Source: an uncultured Verrucomicrobiae bacterium
Lineage (GTDB): Bacteria; Verrucomicrobiota; Verrucomicrobiia; Palsa-1439
Reading direction: 5' to 3'
DNA length: 8,082 bases
Assembly: GCA_937927265.1 (NCBI GenBank)
Contig: CALBCO010000156.1
Coordinates: 1-8,082, forward strand
Part shown: one piece after another, positions 1 to 5,516 of the stretch
Layout of the letters: each line of letters opens with the position of its first letter
Numbering within the stretch: the first letter of the stretch is position 1
The notes under the pieces: model-generated
Told to the model about the DNA's origin: nothing
Databases searched by the model: none
Seen by the model: only the letters and a program-made list of their open reading frames with translations
Position numbers and translations under genes: made by a program

Positions 1-42
1 CGGGCGCAATTGGTGGGCGACTTTGGTGAGCTGCATCGGTGA
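1..42 (+). CDS. Possible C-terminal end of an upstream gene (partial)
   Basis: Frame 1 is open from the window edge and ends at TGA (40-42), encoding RAQLVGDFGELHR. The codons look protein-like (mixed hydrophobic and charged residues, mostly G or C in third position), and a strong palindrome begins exactly at the stop, as is common after a gene end. Only 13 codons are visible, so the product cannot be named and the open frame could be chance. Confidence 0.3.
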   Translation, partial: RAQLVGDFGELHR

Positions 43-102
43 CCTCCGTCGTGGTGGGGTGCGATCAACACCCCGGAAACCAGTTCAGACTGCGGAGGTC
101 AC
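39..102. repeat. Nested palindrome, three-way-junction-like structure, possible terminator
   Basis: A perfect 10-bp inverted repeat (GTGACCTCCG at 39-48, CGGAGGTCAC at 93-102) encloses two further hairpins: GGGGTG/CACCCC (56-61 with 69-74, 7-nt loop) and CAGT/ACTG (81-84 with 89-92, TCAG loop). Together they fold as an outer stem with two inner arms. The outer stem starts on the TGA that ends the possible upstream gene, and a T- and C-rich stretch (103-125) follows. This could be an unusual terminator, a structured RNA or a dispersed palindromic repeat; the sequence alone does not decide. Confidence 0.5.
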
Positions 103-486
103 TTTCCCATTTGTCCTTTTCCCCAACAAGTCAGGATTCAAAGACTTACAGAATTGCAGCCCCAGAAAACGGGGATAGTTCTTGGCCACGTAACCACCGA
201 AGATTTACCACCCATGTCGCCCCATCTACGTGAGCGGTTGCGTGTTTAGGATTTGCGTTGGTAGTTGGGTGGGGAAGCGGTACTGTCGCACCGCACTCCA
301 AGACGCGGGCGCGCCAGACAGCAACCTGCCGAAAGGCCGAACGGTTTTGGAGTGCGCCGCGCCAACGGTGCTTTGGATCGCCGGGAGAGGAATCTGCAAA
401 CGAAAACCATTGCCTCTGGTGTTGACGATCAGGTCGCAACGAGTTTGCGGCCATCCTTGGCGGCGCTTGTGCTATGTTGGGCGATC
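103..486. other. Intergenic region upstream of the DUF255 gene
   Basis: I see no convincing gene in these 384 bases. The open frames on both strands have compositionally odd translations and no recognisable motif. The stretch contains a CCCC/GGGG mini-hairpin near 160-175 and the imperfect inverted repeat annotated at 286-362. No -35/-10 pair with normal spacing stands out before the start codon at 487: TTGCGG (445-450) and TATGTT (473-478) are 22 bases apart, too far for a standard sigma-70 promoter. Confidence 0.5.
286..362. repeat. Imperfect inverted repeat upstream of the DUF255 gene
   Basis: GCACTCCAAGAC (293-304) is matched by GTTTTGGAGTGC (344-355), giving 12-bp arms with one mismatch. 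Weaker complementarity continues outward through GC-rich sequence to about 286 and 362. The 39-bp centre is GC-rich and contains the palindrome GGCGCGCC (309-316). Its size and layout resemble dispersed intergenic palindromes in bacterial genomes. Only one copy is in the window, so repetition is unproven. Confidence 0.4.
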
Positions 487-2403
487 ATGAATCGTCTTGC
501 CCACGAATCCAGCCCGTATCTACTTCAACACGCCCACAACCCCGTGGATTGGTTTCCGTGGGGCGACGAGGCGATTGCCAAAGCCCGGCGGGAGAACAAA
601 CCCATTTTCCTGTCCATCGGCTACTCGACCTGCCACTGGTGTCATGTGATGGAGCGCGAGTCGTTCGAGAACACCGCCATCGCCGATCTCCTCAACGCGC
701 ATTTCGTCCCGATCAAAGTGGACCGGGAAGAACGCCCCGACCTTGACCATATCTACATGACCGCCGTGCAGGCGATGACCGGCAGCGGCGGTTGGCCGAT
801 GAGTGTTTGGCTGACCCCGGAACTGAAACCGTTTTACTGCGGGACTTATTTCCCGCCTTGGCAATTCGCCACGCTGCTCGAGCGCATCCACGCCATCTGG
901 AGCGACAGCCCCGACCGCGTGGTTGAACAAGCCGACGCTGTTTTTACCGCCATCGCGCCGTCGGTCCGTTGTAGCCGCGAGCCTGCTCGCGGCCTACCGG
1001 AAGAAACGCACCCGCACATCGGCCGCGAGCAGGCTTGCGGCTACAAGACCTTGCCGGATGACGACGCGCCGTTGCGGATCGGCCTCGCCCGATTCCGCGA
1101 AGCGTTCGACCCCCAACACGGCGGTTTTGGCGGCGCGCCGAAATTCCCGCGGCCGGTCGTGTTCAATTTCCTCTTTCGCGCCGGTGGGGCGGACATGGCG
1201 CTTTTTACTCTCCGCAAGATGGCCGAAGGCGGATTGTTCGACCATCTCGGCGGCGGGTTTCACCGTTACAGCGTGGACGACCGTTGGCTGGTGCCGCACT
1301 TCGAGAAAATGCTCTATGACCAAGCCCAGCTCGTCGTCACCTACATTGAGGCGTACCAGATTACCGGCGACGAATTCTTCGCCGACATTGCCCGGCGGAC
1401 GTGCGACTATGTGTTGGGCGACCTGACCAGCCCCGACGGCGGGTTCTATTCCGCTGAGGATGCCGATAGCGAAGGTGTGGAAGGCAAGTTTTATGTCTGG
1501 ACTCATGCTGAAATCGAAGCGGTGCTCGGCGACCGGGCTGATGCGTTTGGGCGGTCCTATGGGGTGAAGCGTGTCGGCAACTGGGAATACGGGTTGAACA
1601 TTCTGCACGGCACCGGTTTCCCCGAGGAACGCGCCGCGTTGCTTGCCGTCCGCAACCAGCGTGTCCGTCCTCACCGGGACGAAAAGATCATCACCGCTTG
1701 GAATGGCCTGATGATCTCTGCCCTCGCCAAAGCCGCCCGCGTGCTCGACCAGCCTCAGTATCTGGCCGCCGCGCAACGGGTGGCAGGCCGGTACGGGAAA
1801 ATTGTCCGGTCCGGCCACGCCCCGGCCGTACTCGACGATTACGCTTTTCTCGCGACCGGGTTGGTGGACTTGTATGAGACGGATTTTGACCCGCGTTGGC
1901 TGACGAAGGCGGAAGAGCTGACCGACACCATCTTGAGGGACTTTGCCGATCCCGACGGCGGATTCTTCATGACGACCGGCGCGGATGCGAGTGTCATTGT
2001 GCGTCCGAAAGAGGAGTACGACGGTGCCGAGCCGTCCGGCAATTCGATGGCCGCGCTGTTGTTGTTGCGCTTGGCGGAGTTGACCGGCCGGGTCGAGTAC
2101 GGGGACGCGGCGTGGCGAACCTTGGTGGGGAGTACGCTACTGCGGAGCGCGCCACAGGCAGTGCCGCAGATGTTGTGTGCGCTCGACTGGGCGTTGGGCG
2201 AGCCGAAACTGGTCACGTTGACGGGACCGCCGGAACGGTTTCTACCGGTGTTGCGGAAACAGTTTTTGCCAATGGTGTCAGTGCGGCATTGGCCTGGTGC
2301 GGATGCCACTGCGCAAGTCTGCGTTCGTGGCGCCTGTCAGTTGCCGGTCAGCGATCCCGAGGAACTCAAGACGGCGCTTGAGCCGATTTCGGGCGCCGGT
2401 TAG
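487..2403 (+). CDS. DUF255 / thioredoxin-fold protein, YyaL/SSP411 (spermatogenesis-associated protein 20) family
   Basis: This is a 638-residue cytosolic protein of the DUF255 family, which combines an N-terminal thioredoxin-like domain with an (alpha/alpha)6-barrel like that of N-acylglucosamine 2-epimerases; no reaction is firmly established. The start at 487 is chosen because MNRLAHESSPYLLQHAHNPV is the standard family N-terminus; the frame stays open back to 265, but that extension looks unlike the family. The family signature SIGYSTCHWCHVMERESF carries the CxxC pair C49/C52. GGFGGAPKFP lies near residue 212 and HFEKMLYDQ near 272, both barrel hallmarks. The C-terminus has the family's GACQLPVSDPEE segment. 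A palindrome inserted in frame adds about 26 residues around 161-187 (see repeat). No clear Shine-Dalgarno sequence precedes the ATG. The hydrolase gene follows after 9 bases, so the two are probably co-transcribed. Confidence 0.92.
   Translation: MNRLAHESSPYLLQHAHNPVDWFPWGDEAIAKARRENKPIFLSIGYSTCHWCHVMERESFENTAIADLLNAHFVPIKVDREERPDLDHIYMTAVQAMTGSGGWPMSVWLTPELKPFYCGTYFPPWQFATLLERIHAIWSDSPDRVVEQADAVFTAIAPSVRCSREPARGLPEETHPHIGREQACGYKTLPDDDAPLRIGLARFREAFDPQHGGFGGAPKFPRPVVFNFLFRAGGADMALFTLRKMAEGGLFDHLGGGFHRYSVDDRWLVPHFEKMLYDQAQLVVTYIEAYQITGDEFFADIARRTCDYVLGDLTSPDGGFYSAEDADSEGVEGKFYVWTHAEIEAVLGDRADAFGRSYGVKRVGNWEYGLNILHGTGFPEERAALLAVRNQRVRPHRDEKIITAWNGLMISALAKAARVLDQPQYLAAAQRVAGRYGKIVRSGHAPAVLDDYAFLATGLVDLYETDFDPRWLTKAEELTDTILRDFADPDGGFFMTTGADASVIVRPKEEYDGAEPSGNSMAALLLLRLAELTGRVEYGDAAWRTLVGSTLLRSAPQAVPQMLCALDWALGEPKLVTLTGPPERFLPVLRKQFLPMVSVRHWPGADATAQVCVRGACQLPVSDPEELKTALEPISGAG
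969..1046. repeat. REP-like palindromic element inserted in frame inside the DUF255 gene
   Basis: Arms at 969-994 and 1021-1046 are inverted copies of 26 bp with a single mismatch (979 against 1036, a G-U pair in RNA), separated by a 26-nt loop. The element is 78 bp, exactly 26 codons, so the reading frame is kept; it is read as CSREPARGLPEETHPHIGRE and neighbouring residues. It lies between the thioredoxin domain and the barrel and looks like added sequence rather than a normal part of the protein. REP-type palindromes are usually intergenic and are thought to be moved by RAYT (Y1) transposases; that origin is inferred here. I see no flanking target-site duplication. Confidence 0.75.
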
Positions 2404-2405
2404 GA
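2402..2405 (+). promoter_or_regulatory. Ribosome binding site of the hydrolase gene, overlapping the upstream stop
   Basis: AGGA begins within the TAG stop codon of the DUF255 gene and lies 7 bases before the ATG at 2413. The overlap suggests translational coupling of the two genes and supports the chosen start. Confidence 0.5.
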
Positions 2406-2412
2406 TGCCGGT

Positions 2413-3159
2413 ATGGTGCGGGCGCCGCAGCCGGTCGTGGTGTTGTTGCACGGAATGTTTGGGAGGGCCGACGATTGGCGTCGCTGCGCCGAACATCTCC
2501 GTCGCCACTGGTGTGTAGTTGTTCCGGAGTTGCCTGTGTTGAGCCTGCCCTCCAACGAAGTCGGCATCCAGGCGCTGGTCCAGTTTGTCGAGCGAATGCT
2601 GGAAGAACAACACATAGAGCAGGTGGTGTTGGCGGGCAACTCGTTGGGCGGGCACGTGGCGTTATCGGTTGCGCTCCGCAATCCCCACCGAATTGCGGCG
2701 TTGGTGTTGGCCGGCAGTTCCGGGCTTTTCGAGAAAGGCGACCAACGGAACGTGCCCCGGCGACCAACGCGGGAATGGGTGCGCGAAAGAATCCGCGAGG
2801 TGTTTTTTGACGAAATGCACGTCACGGAAACGTTAATCAACGAAGTCCACGAAACGGTTAACGATTTCCGTCAAGCCCTGAAACTAGTGCGCCTTGCCAA
2901 GTCGGCCAAACACGAGAACCTGCGTGATCTTCTCCATCAAATTCGTTGTCCGGTGTTGTTGGTCTGGGGCAGCGATGACAGGATCACGCCGCCGGTTATT
3001 GCCCATGAGTTCAAGCAACAGATCCCGCACGCTGAACTCCAGTTTATTGATCGTTGTGGCCACGCTCCGACCATTGAACGGCCAGCGGAGTTTAACCGGA
3101 TCACCGAAGAGTTTCTGCGGCGTCATTTCGGGTACGCCTATGCCGGCGATACCTTCTAA
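2413..3159 (+). CDS. Alpha/beta-fold hydrolase (MhpC/BphD-like)
   Basis: The 248-residue protein has all hallmarks of a small cytosolic alpha/beta hydrolase acting on esters, amides or C-C bonds; the substrate cannot be inferred. VVLLHGMFG near residues 9-17 supplies the HG oxyanion-hole motif. GNSLGG (75-80) is the nucleophile elbow with Ser77. VLLVWGSDDRITPP supplies the acid, most likely Asp189, and RCGHAPTIERP the catalytic His217. The region at about 105-170 between strands is the cap domain. The length is normal for the family and no signal peptide is visible. It is the second gene of a likely operon with the DUF255 gene. Its 3' end overlaps the ATG (3140) of a decayed ABC-ATPase gene, so it was probably once followed by a transporter gene. 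Confidence 0.92.
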   Translation: MVRAPQPVVVLLHGMFGRADDWRRCAEHLRRHWCVVVPELPVLSLPSNEVGIQALVQFVERMLEEQHIEQVVLAGNSLGGHVALSVALRNPHRIAALVLAGSSGLFEKGDQRNVPRRPTREWVRERIREVFFDEMHVTETLINEVHETVNDFRQALKLVRLAKSAKHENLRDLLHQIRCPVLLVWGSDDRITPPVIAHEFKQQIPHAELQFIDRCGHAPTIERPAEFNRITEEFLRRHFGYAYAGDTF

Positions 3160-3359
3160 CCCGTTGATCGAGCGCGGGAACTGCATCGCTCGTTCGACGA
3201 AGGACGGGTACAGGCGCTCGCGGTGTCAGCTTCCAGATCCAACAAGGTGAGGCGGTGGCGTGGCCATTGTCGGGCCGGGCGGCAGCAGCAAGTCCACGGT
3301 TCTCCAATTGATCGGCGCGTTGGACGAGCCAACCGACGGCGAGATTCTGTTTCACGGAT
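3140..3359 (+). pseudogene. Relic of an ABC transporter ATP-binding subunit (LolD/MacB-like), N-terminal part
   Basis: Joining frames gives a recognisable N-terminus of a LolD/MacB-type ATPase. The ATG at 3140 opens MPAIPSNPLIE; the reading then moves to ELHRSFDEGRVQALA (from 3178), then VSFQIQQGEAVA (from 3225), then AIVGPGGSSKSTVLQLIGAL and DEPTDGEILFHG (Walker A GPGGSSKST at 3272-3298). That is three frame changes in about 120 bases. After the FHG segment the homology ends: no Q-loop, ABC signature or Walker B is present, so about two thirds of the gene is missing. Walker A has Ser where Gly precedes the Lys. The intact ancestor would have overlapped the hydrolase end by about 20 bases, suggesting a former operon. 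It cannot make a working protein. Confidence 0.75.
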
Positions 3360-3372
3360 TGCGGTGCCGGTG

Positions 3373-3594
3373 CAGGTGGAGAAATTCGGGAAGGATCGCC
3401 AACGGGTCCAACGCATCCGTGCCGAACGATTGCTGTGGCAAGACGACCACACGTGGTCACCGGCGAATGTGATTGTCGAAGTGCCCGGCAGTTCGCATCG
3501 GACGTTGTGGCAAGACTCGCGCGACGATCGTAGCCTTGACATTCGCTGCGCTGACTTCACCGTGGATCAACGGAAAGGCTTTTGCCTTCCGTAG
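3373..3594 (+). pseudogene. Unidentified coding-like fragment, 3' end of a lost gene
   Basis: The frame ending at TAG (3592-3594) reads as natural protein over about 73 codons: VPVQVEKFGKDRQRVQRIRA and, further on, PANVIVEVPGSSHRTLWQD and ADFTVDQRKGFCLP. Codons favour G or C in third position, as in the intact genes nearby. Its upstream end runs into the ABC-ATPase relic in another frame, so no proper start belongs to it. I do not recognise the family. It may be the C-terminal remainder of a gene joined to the ATPase relic by a deletion; a chance open frame is also possible. Confidence 0.35.
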
Positions 3595-3608
3595 GAAGAA
3601 GTTATCGG

Positions 3609-3625
3609 CCTCTACCCAGTAGAGG
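3609..3625. repeat. Short perfect hairpin after the unidentified fragment
   Basis: CCTCTAC (3609-3615) and GTAGAGG (3619-3625) form a 7-bp stem with a CCA triloop, 15 bases after the stop of the fragment above. No T-tract follows on either strand, so it is at best a weak terminator. Confidence 0.35.
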
Positions 3626-3792
3626 TGGACGATGTCAGCCGTATGGCATCGCCGACGAGTTTGGGATGGCGTCGTAAAAACATACCGCCATACTGTGGTG
3701 CGAGTGTGCGACGTACAAGGGGGCGGCACTACACGCGCCTTGGCACAAAGCGACCGCGCCCCCCAACAACGTACGCCGCTAACCCCATTAAA
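3626..3792. other. Decayed sequence between gene relics
   Basis: No gene is supported here; several overlapping frames are open for 60-80 codons without recognisable content. An imperfect inverted repeat has ACGTAC plus GGGGGCG on the left (3711-3725) and CGCCCCC plus ACGTAC on the right (3757-3774). The codons at about 3745-3790 can be read as a worn DUF255 segment before the better-preserved part annotated next, but this is too weak to claim. Confidence 0.4.
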
Positions 3793-4127
3793 CTTTCTGA
3801 ATTCTCTCCACTGGCTGACGAACTTGGGCTAACGGGAGGCAGAAGAACAAACGCACGCAGTTTTCGATGAGCTTTTTCGGTGCGTGCCGCACGAGTCGCC
3901 GGAGATGATGGGTGTGCTGAAAGGGGTGCTTCGCGAACCGTTGCAGATCACGATTGGCGGACGGCCCGATGCTCCGCCGACGAACGCCCTGCTGCGAGTC
4001 GTGCACGGGCGGTTTCTGCCGAGGAAGACGGGCCGGTTAGTCAGTGCGCCACAGGCCAGTGCACGTAGGCTCCTACCGATTAGCCGTGAGCGACCCCGGC
4101 AACCTCAGCGCGTTGCTGGGTGGGTGA
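3793..4127 (+). pseudogene. Relic of a second DUF255 (YyaL-family) protein, C-terminal part
   Basis: Pieces in three frames match the C-terminal layout of the DUF255 protein at 487-2403: LADELGLTG (compare LAELTG there), then EEQTHAVFDELFRCVPHESP (compare RTLVGSTLLRSAPQAVPQ), then EPLQITIGGRPDAPPTNALL and VVHGRFLPRK (compare EPKLVTLTGPPERFLPVLRKQFLP), then QCATGQCT, then YRLAVSDPGNLSALLGG up to TGA at 4125-4127 (compare GACQLPVSDPEELKTAL). An apparent 8-nt insertion near 4067-4074, making the palindrome GTAGGCTCCTAC, causes the last frame change. The order of blocks is conserved, which supports homology. No thioredoxin-domain part is seen nearby. It is clearly diverged from the intact gene, so it is a paralogue relic rather than a recent duplication. 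Confidence 0.6.
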
Positions 4128-4129
4128 CT

Positions 4130-4190
4130 TGGGCGGCAAGGCGCTAGAGTCGCCGCTGCGGAAAGCAGTACCAGTTTTGCCTTCCCCCAG
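4130..4190 (-). ncRNA. Putative tracrRNA (anti-repeat plus hairpins)
   Basis: On the - strand, GGCAAAACTGGTA (4181-4169) is complementary to the start of the repeat read on the same strand (GATACCAAATTGCC). UGGUA pairs with UACCA and GGCAA with UUGCC, separated by a small AAC/AA internal loop, with a possible GG/CC extension beyond. A stem, bulge, stem layout like this is typical of crRNA:tracrRNA duplexes. Directly after it comes CTGC-TTTCC-GCAG (4168-4156), a nexus-like hairpin, then GGCG/CGCC (4154-4151 with 4143-4140) or the alternative CGGC/GCCG. It lies 6 bases beyond the last repeat, on the same strand as cas9-cas1-cas2. Weak points: the duplex is short, no T-rich terminator follows, no promoter is evident, and the 3' end given is a guess. 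Confidence 0.5.
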
Positions 4191-4196
4191 AGGCGC

Positions 4197-4300
4197 GTTT
4201 TGATCTCGCCCCCCACGGGGCAATTTGGTATCAGCCTGGTGTTTCACAGGATAACTACGAGTCAGTTTTGATCTCGCCCCCCACGGGGCAATTTGGTATC
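4197..4300 (-). CRISPR. Minimal CRISPR array: two 36-bp repeats, one 32-bp spacer
   Basis: Identical 36-bp repeats lie at 4197-4232 and 4265-4300 around a 32-bp spacer (4233-4264). On the + strand the repeat begins GTTTTGATCTCGCCCC and ends GGGGCAATTTGGTATC; its centre folds as GCCCC-CCAC-GGGGC. The - strand is preferred for transcription because the anti-repeat pairs with the repeat end that would adjoin the spacer 3' end in that direction, and because the cas genes run that way. The case is not closed: on the + strand the repeat ends in TGGTATC, which resembles an extended -10 element, and some type II-C repeats carry such promoters. No AT-rich leader is visible on either side. Thirty-seven bases separate the array from the cas2 stop. 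Confidence 0.85.
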
Positions 4301-4305
4301 CGTAC

Positions 4306-4338
4306 AGCCGAACCCGTTCGGTAAGAGCGGGTTCGGCT
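4306..4338. terminator. Strong hairpin between cas2 and the array, possible terminator
   Basis: AGCCGAACCCG (4306-4316) and CGGGTTCGGCT (4328-4338) form a perfect 11-bp stem with an 11-nt loop. The stem overlaps the last base of the cas2 stop codon and ends 5 bases before the array. No run of T follows on either strand, so it is not a textbook intrinsic terminator. It may reduce read-through from the cas operon into the array, or protect or process the cas mRNA 3' end. Confidence 0.5.
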
Positions 4339-4634
4339 TACCAAACTTTCACGAATTCTTTTAATTCGGCGATTCGCTCGGTGTTTTCGATGCACTCGGT
4401 TATGACAATTTGCGCTTCCCAGGTAGATTCTTCCATCGGGAACAGACGGATGTCACCGGGGATGCCTTTGGCGACGCGCTGCATGTAGCGGATCACGCGC
4501 TCGCACTCGTGCGGTTCGCCCTTGAACAGGTAAATGCTGTACTGGACGCGCGTGCCGCCGATGCGCTCGAACTCTTTCCGGAGGAAGGTCTGGTCCTTCT
4601 GCTCCGGAGTGTCATAGGCAAGCATCACGAGCAT
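4338..4634 (-). CDS. cas2: CRISPR-associated endonuclease Cas2
   Basis: The 98-residue product has the normal Cas2 length and pattern. MLVMLAYDT supplies the first beta strand ending in the conserved Asp8, and RVQYSIYLFKGEPHECERVI matches the family's RVQxSVF-type second strand and the following helix. In the adaptation complex Cas2 dimers bridge two Cas1 dimers and hold the prespacer; nuclease activity is usually not needed. The ATG at 4634 is 23 bases inside the 3' end of cas1, while a second in-frame ATG at 4625 would also keep the Asp. No Shine-Dalgarno sequence is evident before either, so translation is probably coupled to cas1. As the last cas gene, with no csn2 or cas4 after it, it points to subtype II-C. 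Confidence 0.93.
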   Translation of the reverse strand: MLVMLAYDTPEQKDQTFLRKEFERIGGTRVQYSIYLFKGEPHECERVIRYMQRVAKGIPGDIRLFPMEESTWEAQIVITECIENTERIAELKEFVKVW

Positions 4635-5508
4635 GGAGCACGAAGGGTTGAAAGTGTTCTTTGCCGTCCAGTGAGCGGACGAATGATTCGACCATCAAGC
4701 GGATGATGGAGCGCAGCTTGAACTTGCCGTCCCGGTAAGTGAACGGCGTTTCCAGCATTTCAGCGAAGTGACCGGCCATTCGTTTGGGGTCTTGGAGGTC
4801 GTCAAGATTGCGCGCAACCGTCAATTCCACTGTGCAGCGCAAGGGTTCAATCAAATCGCACGCAAGACTGGGCCGGCTCCGGCGGAGTTTATGAATGATG
4901 CCGACGGTCGGATCGAGGCCGGATGCGAGACATTGCCATTCGAGGGCGTGATAAAGGAATCCGTAACCGTAGTTGAGGGCGACGTTGAGAGGATGTTTTG
5001 GCTTGCGGCGTTCGCGCTCGAACAGGTCGGTGGCCAGCGCGGAGAAATACCGGGGCCAAAAGAACCGGGAGTAGCTGGCTTCGAGGCGCAGGATTCGGTT
5101 GTAGGAGTTTTCTTTCAGTTGAGGCTTTTCGGAGAGGTGCGGATCGAACGTGTGCAGCATCTGGTGCTGGTTGCAGACTTTCGTCCAGAGCAGCCCGCTA
5201 GCCAGTTGGGTAGCGTGCTGGGGCGAAAGCCGGCAGAGCTTCCACAGGGCAGTGGGATTCACGTATCGGGCGCGTGGCGCGAGGCTGAAGGTTTTCCATT
5301 TCTTCTGCTGCTTGTCCCACCGGGCCATGACGATCGGGCACTGGGTGGCGAGCATTTCCAACGCGGTCTGCGACCACTGACAGGACGCGGAGAAACACTG
5401 TACGCTGCCGAGCGTCTCAATGGCGATCTTGCGGTCACCGGAGATGAGTTTTCCGTCCGCGACATGCAGATTCTGCTCCTCCGTCAGCAGAATGAGATGG
5501 TTGACCAA
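4612..5508 (-). CDS. cas1: CRISPR-associated endonuclease/integrase Cas1 (type II)
   Basis: The 298-residue protein is the integrase that inserts new spacers with Cas2. Its length and motifs fit type II Cas1. The metal-binding residues are visible as Glu143 (RLEASYSRFF), His206 (GLDPTVGIIHKLRRSRPSLA) and Glu221 (CDLIEPLR), matching the Glu-His-Glu set of the family; LNYGYGFLY (178-186) is also typical. The start is the TTG at 5508: AGGAG (5521-5517) lies 8 bases upstream, a stop codon precedes it in frame, and the whole N-terminal strand region is needed. One small oddity: the family's usual RPxVD after the EP motif is RCTVE here. The gene begins 11 bases after the cas9 stop and overlaps cas2. 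Confidence 0.95.
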   Translation of the reverse strand: MVNHLILLTEEQNLHVADGKLISGDRKIAIETLGSVQCFSASCQWSQTALEMLATQCPIVMARWDKQQKKWKTFSLAPRARYVNPTALWKLCRLSPQHATQLASGLLWTKVCNQHQMLHTFDPHLSEKPQLKENSYNRILRLEASYSRFFWPRYFSALATDLFERERRKPKHPLNVALNYGYGFLYHALEWQCLASGLDPTVGIIHKLRRSRPSLACDLIEPLRCTVELTVARNLDDLQDPKRMAGHFAEMLETPFTYRDGKFKLRSIIRLMVESFVRSLDGKEHFQPFVLHARDACL

Positions 5509-5516
5509 TCAAGCCG

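Noticed and set aside
422..478. Sigma-70 promoter before the DUF255 gene
   Set aside because: TTGACG (422-427) has no -10 at proper distance, and TATGTT (473-478) has no -35 at 16-18 bases.
265..486. Extension of the DUF255 frame upstream of 487
   Set aside because: The extra 74 residues are Arg-rich and unlike the family, while the segment starting at 487 is the standard N-terminus.
994..1818. 274-codon open frame on the - strand
   Set aside because: It is antisense to the barrel domain of the DUF255 protein and has no motif.
3260..3472. A functional 70-residue ATPase-like small protein
   Set aside because: It contains Walker A but nothing else of the ABC fold, and the rest of the N-terminus lies in other frames upstream, so it is a pseudogene piece.
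3711..3774. Inverted repeat with ACGTAC and GGGGGCG/CGCCCCC arms
   Set aside because: The short arms are largely homopolymeric, with a mismatched spacer, inside decayed sequence; chance is a sufficient explanation.
4174..4196. A third, degenerate direct repeat beginning GTTTTGCC
   Set aside because: Only the first six bases fit the direct repeat. The inverted match (TACCA and TTGCC blocks) is better and explains the segment as an anti-repeat.
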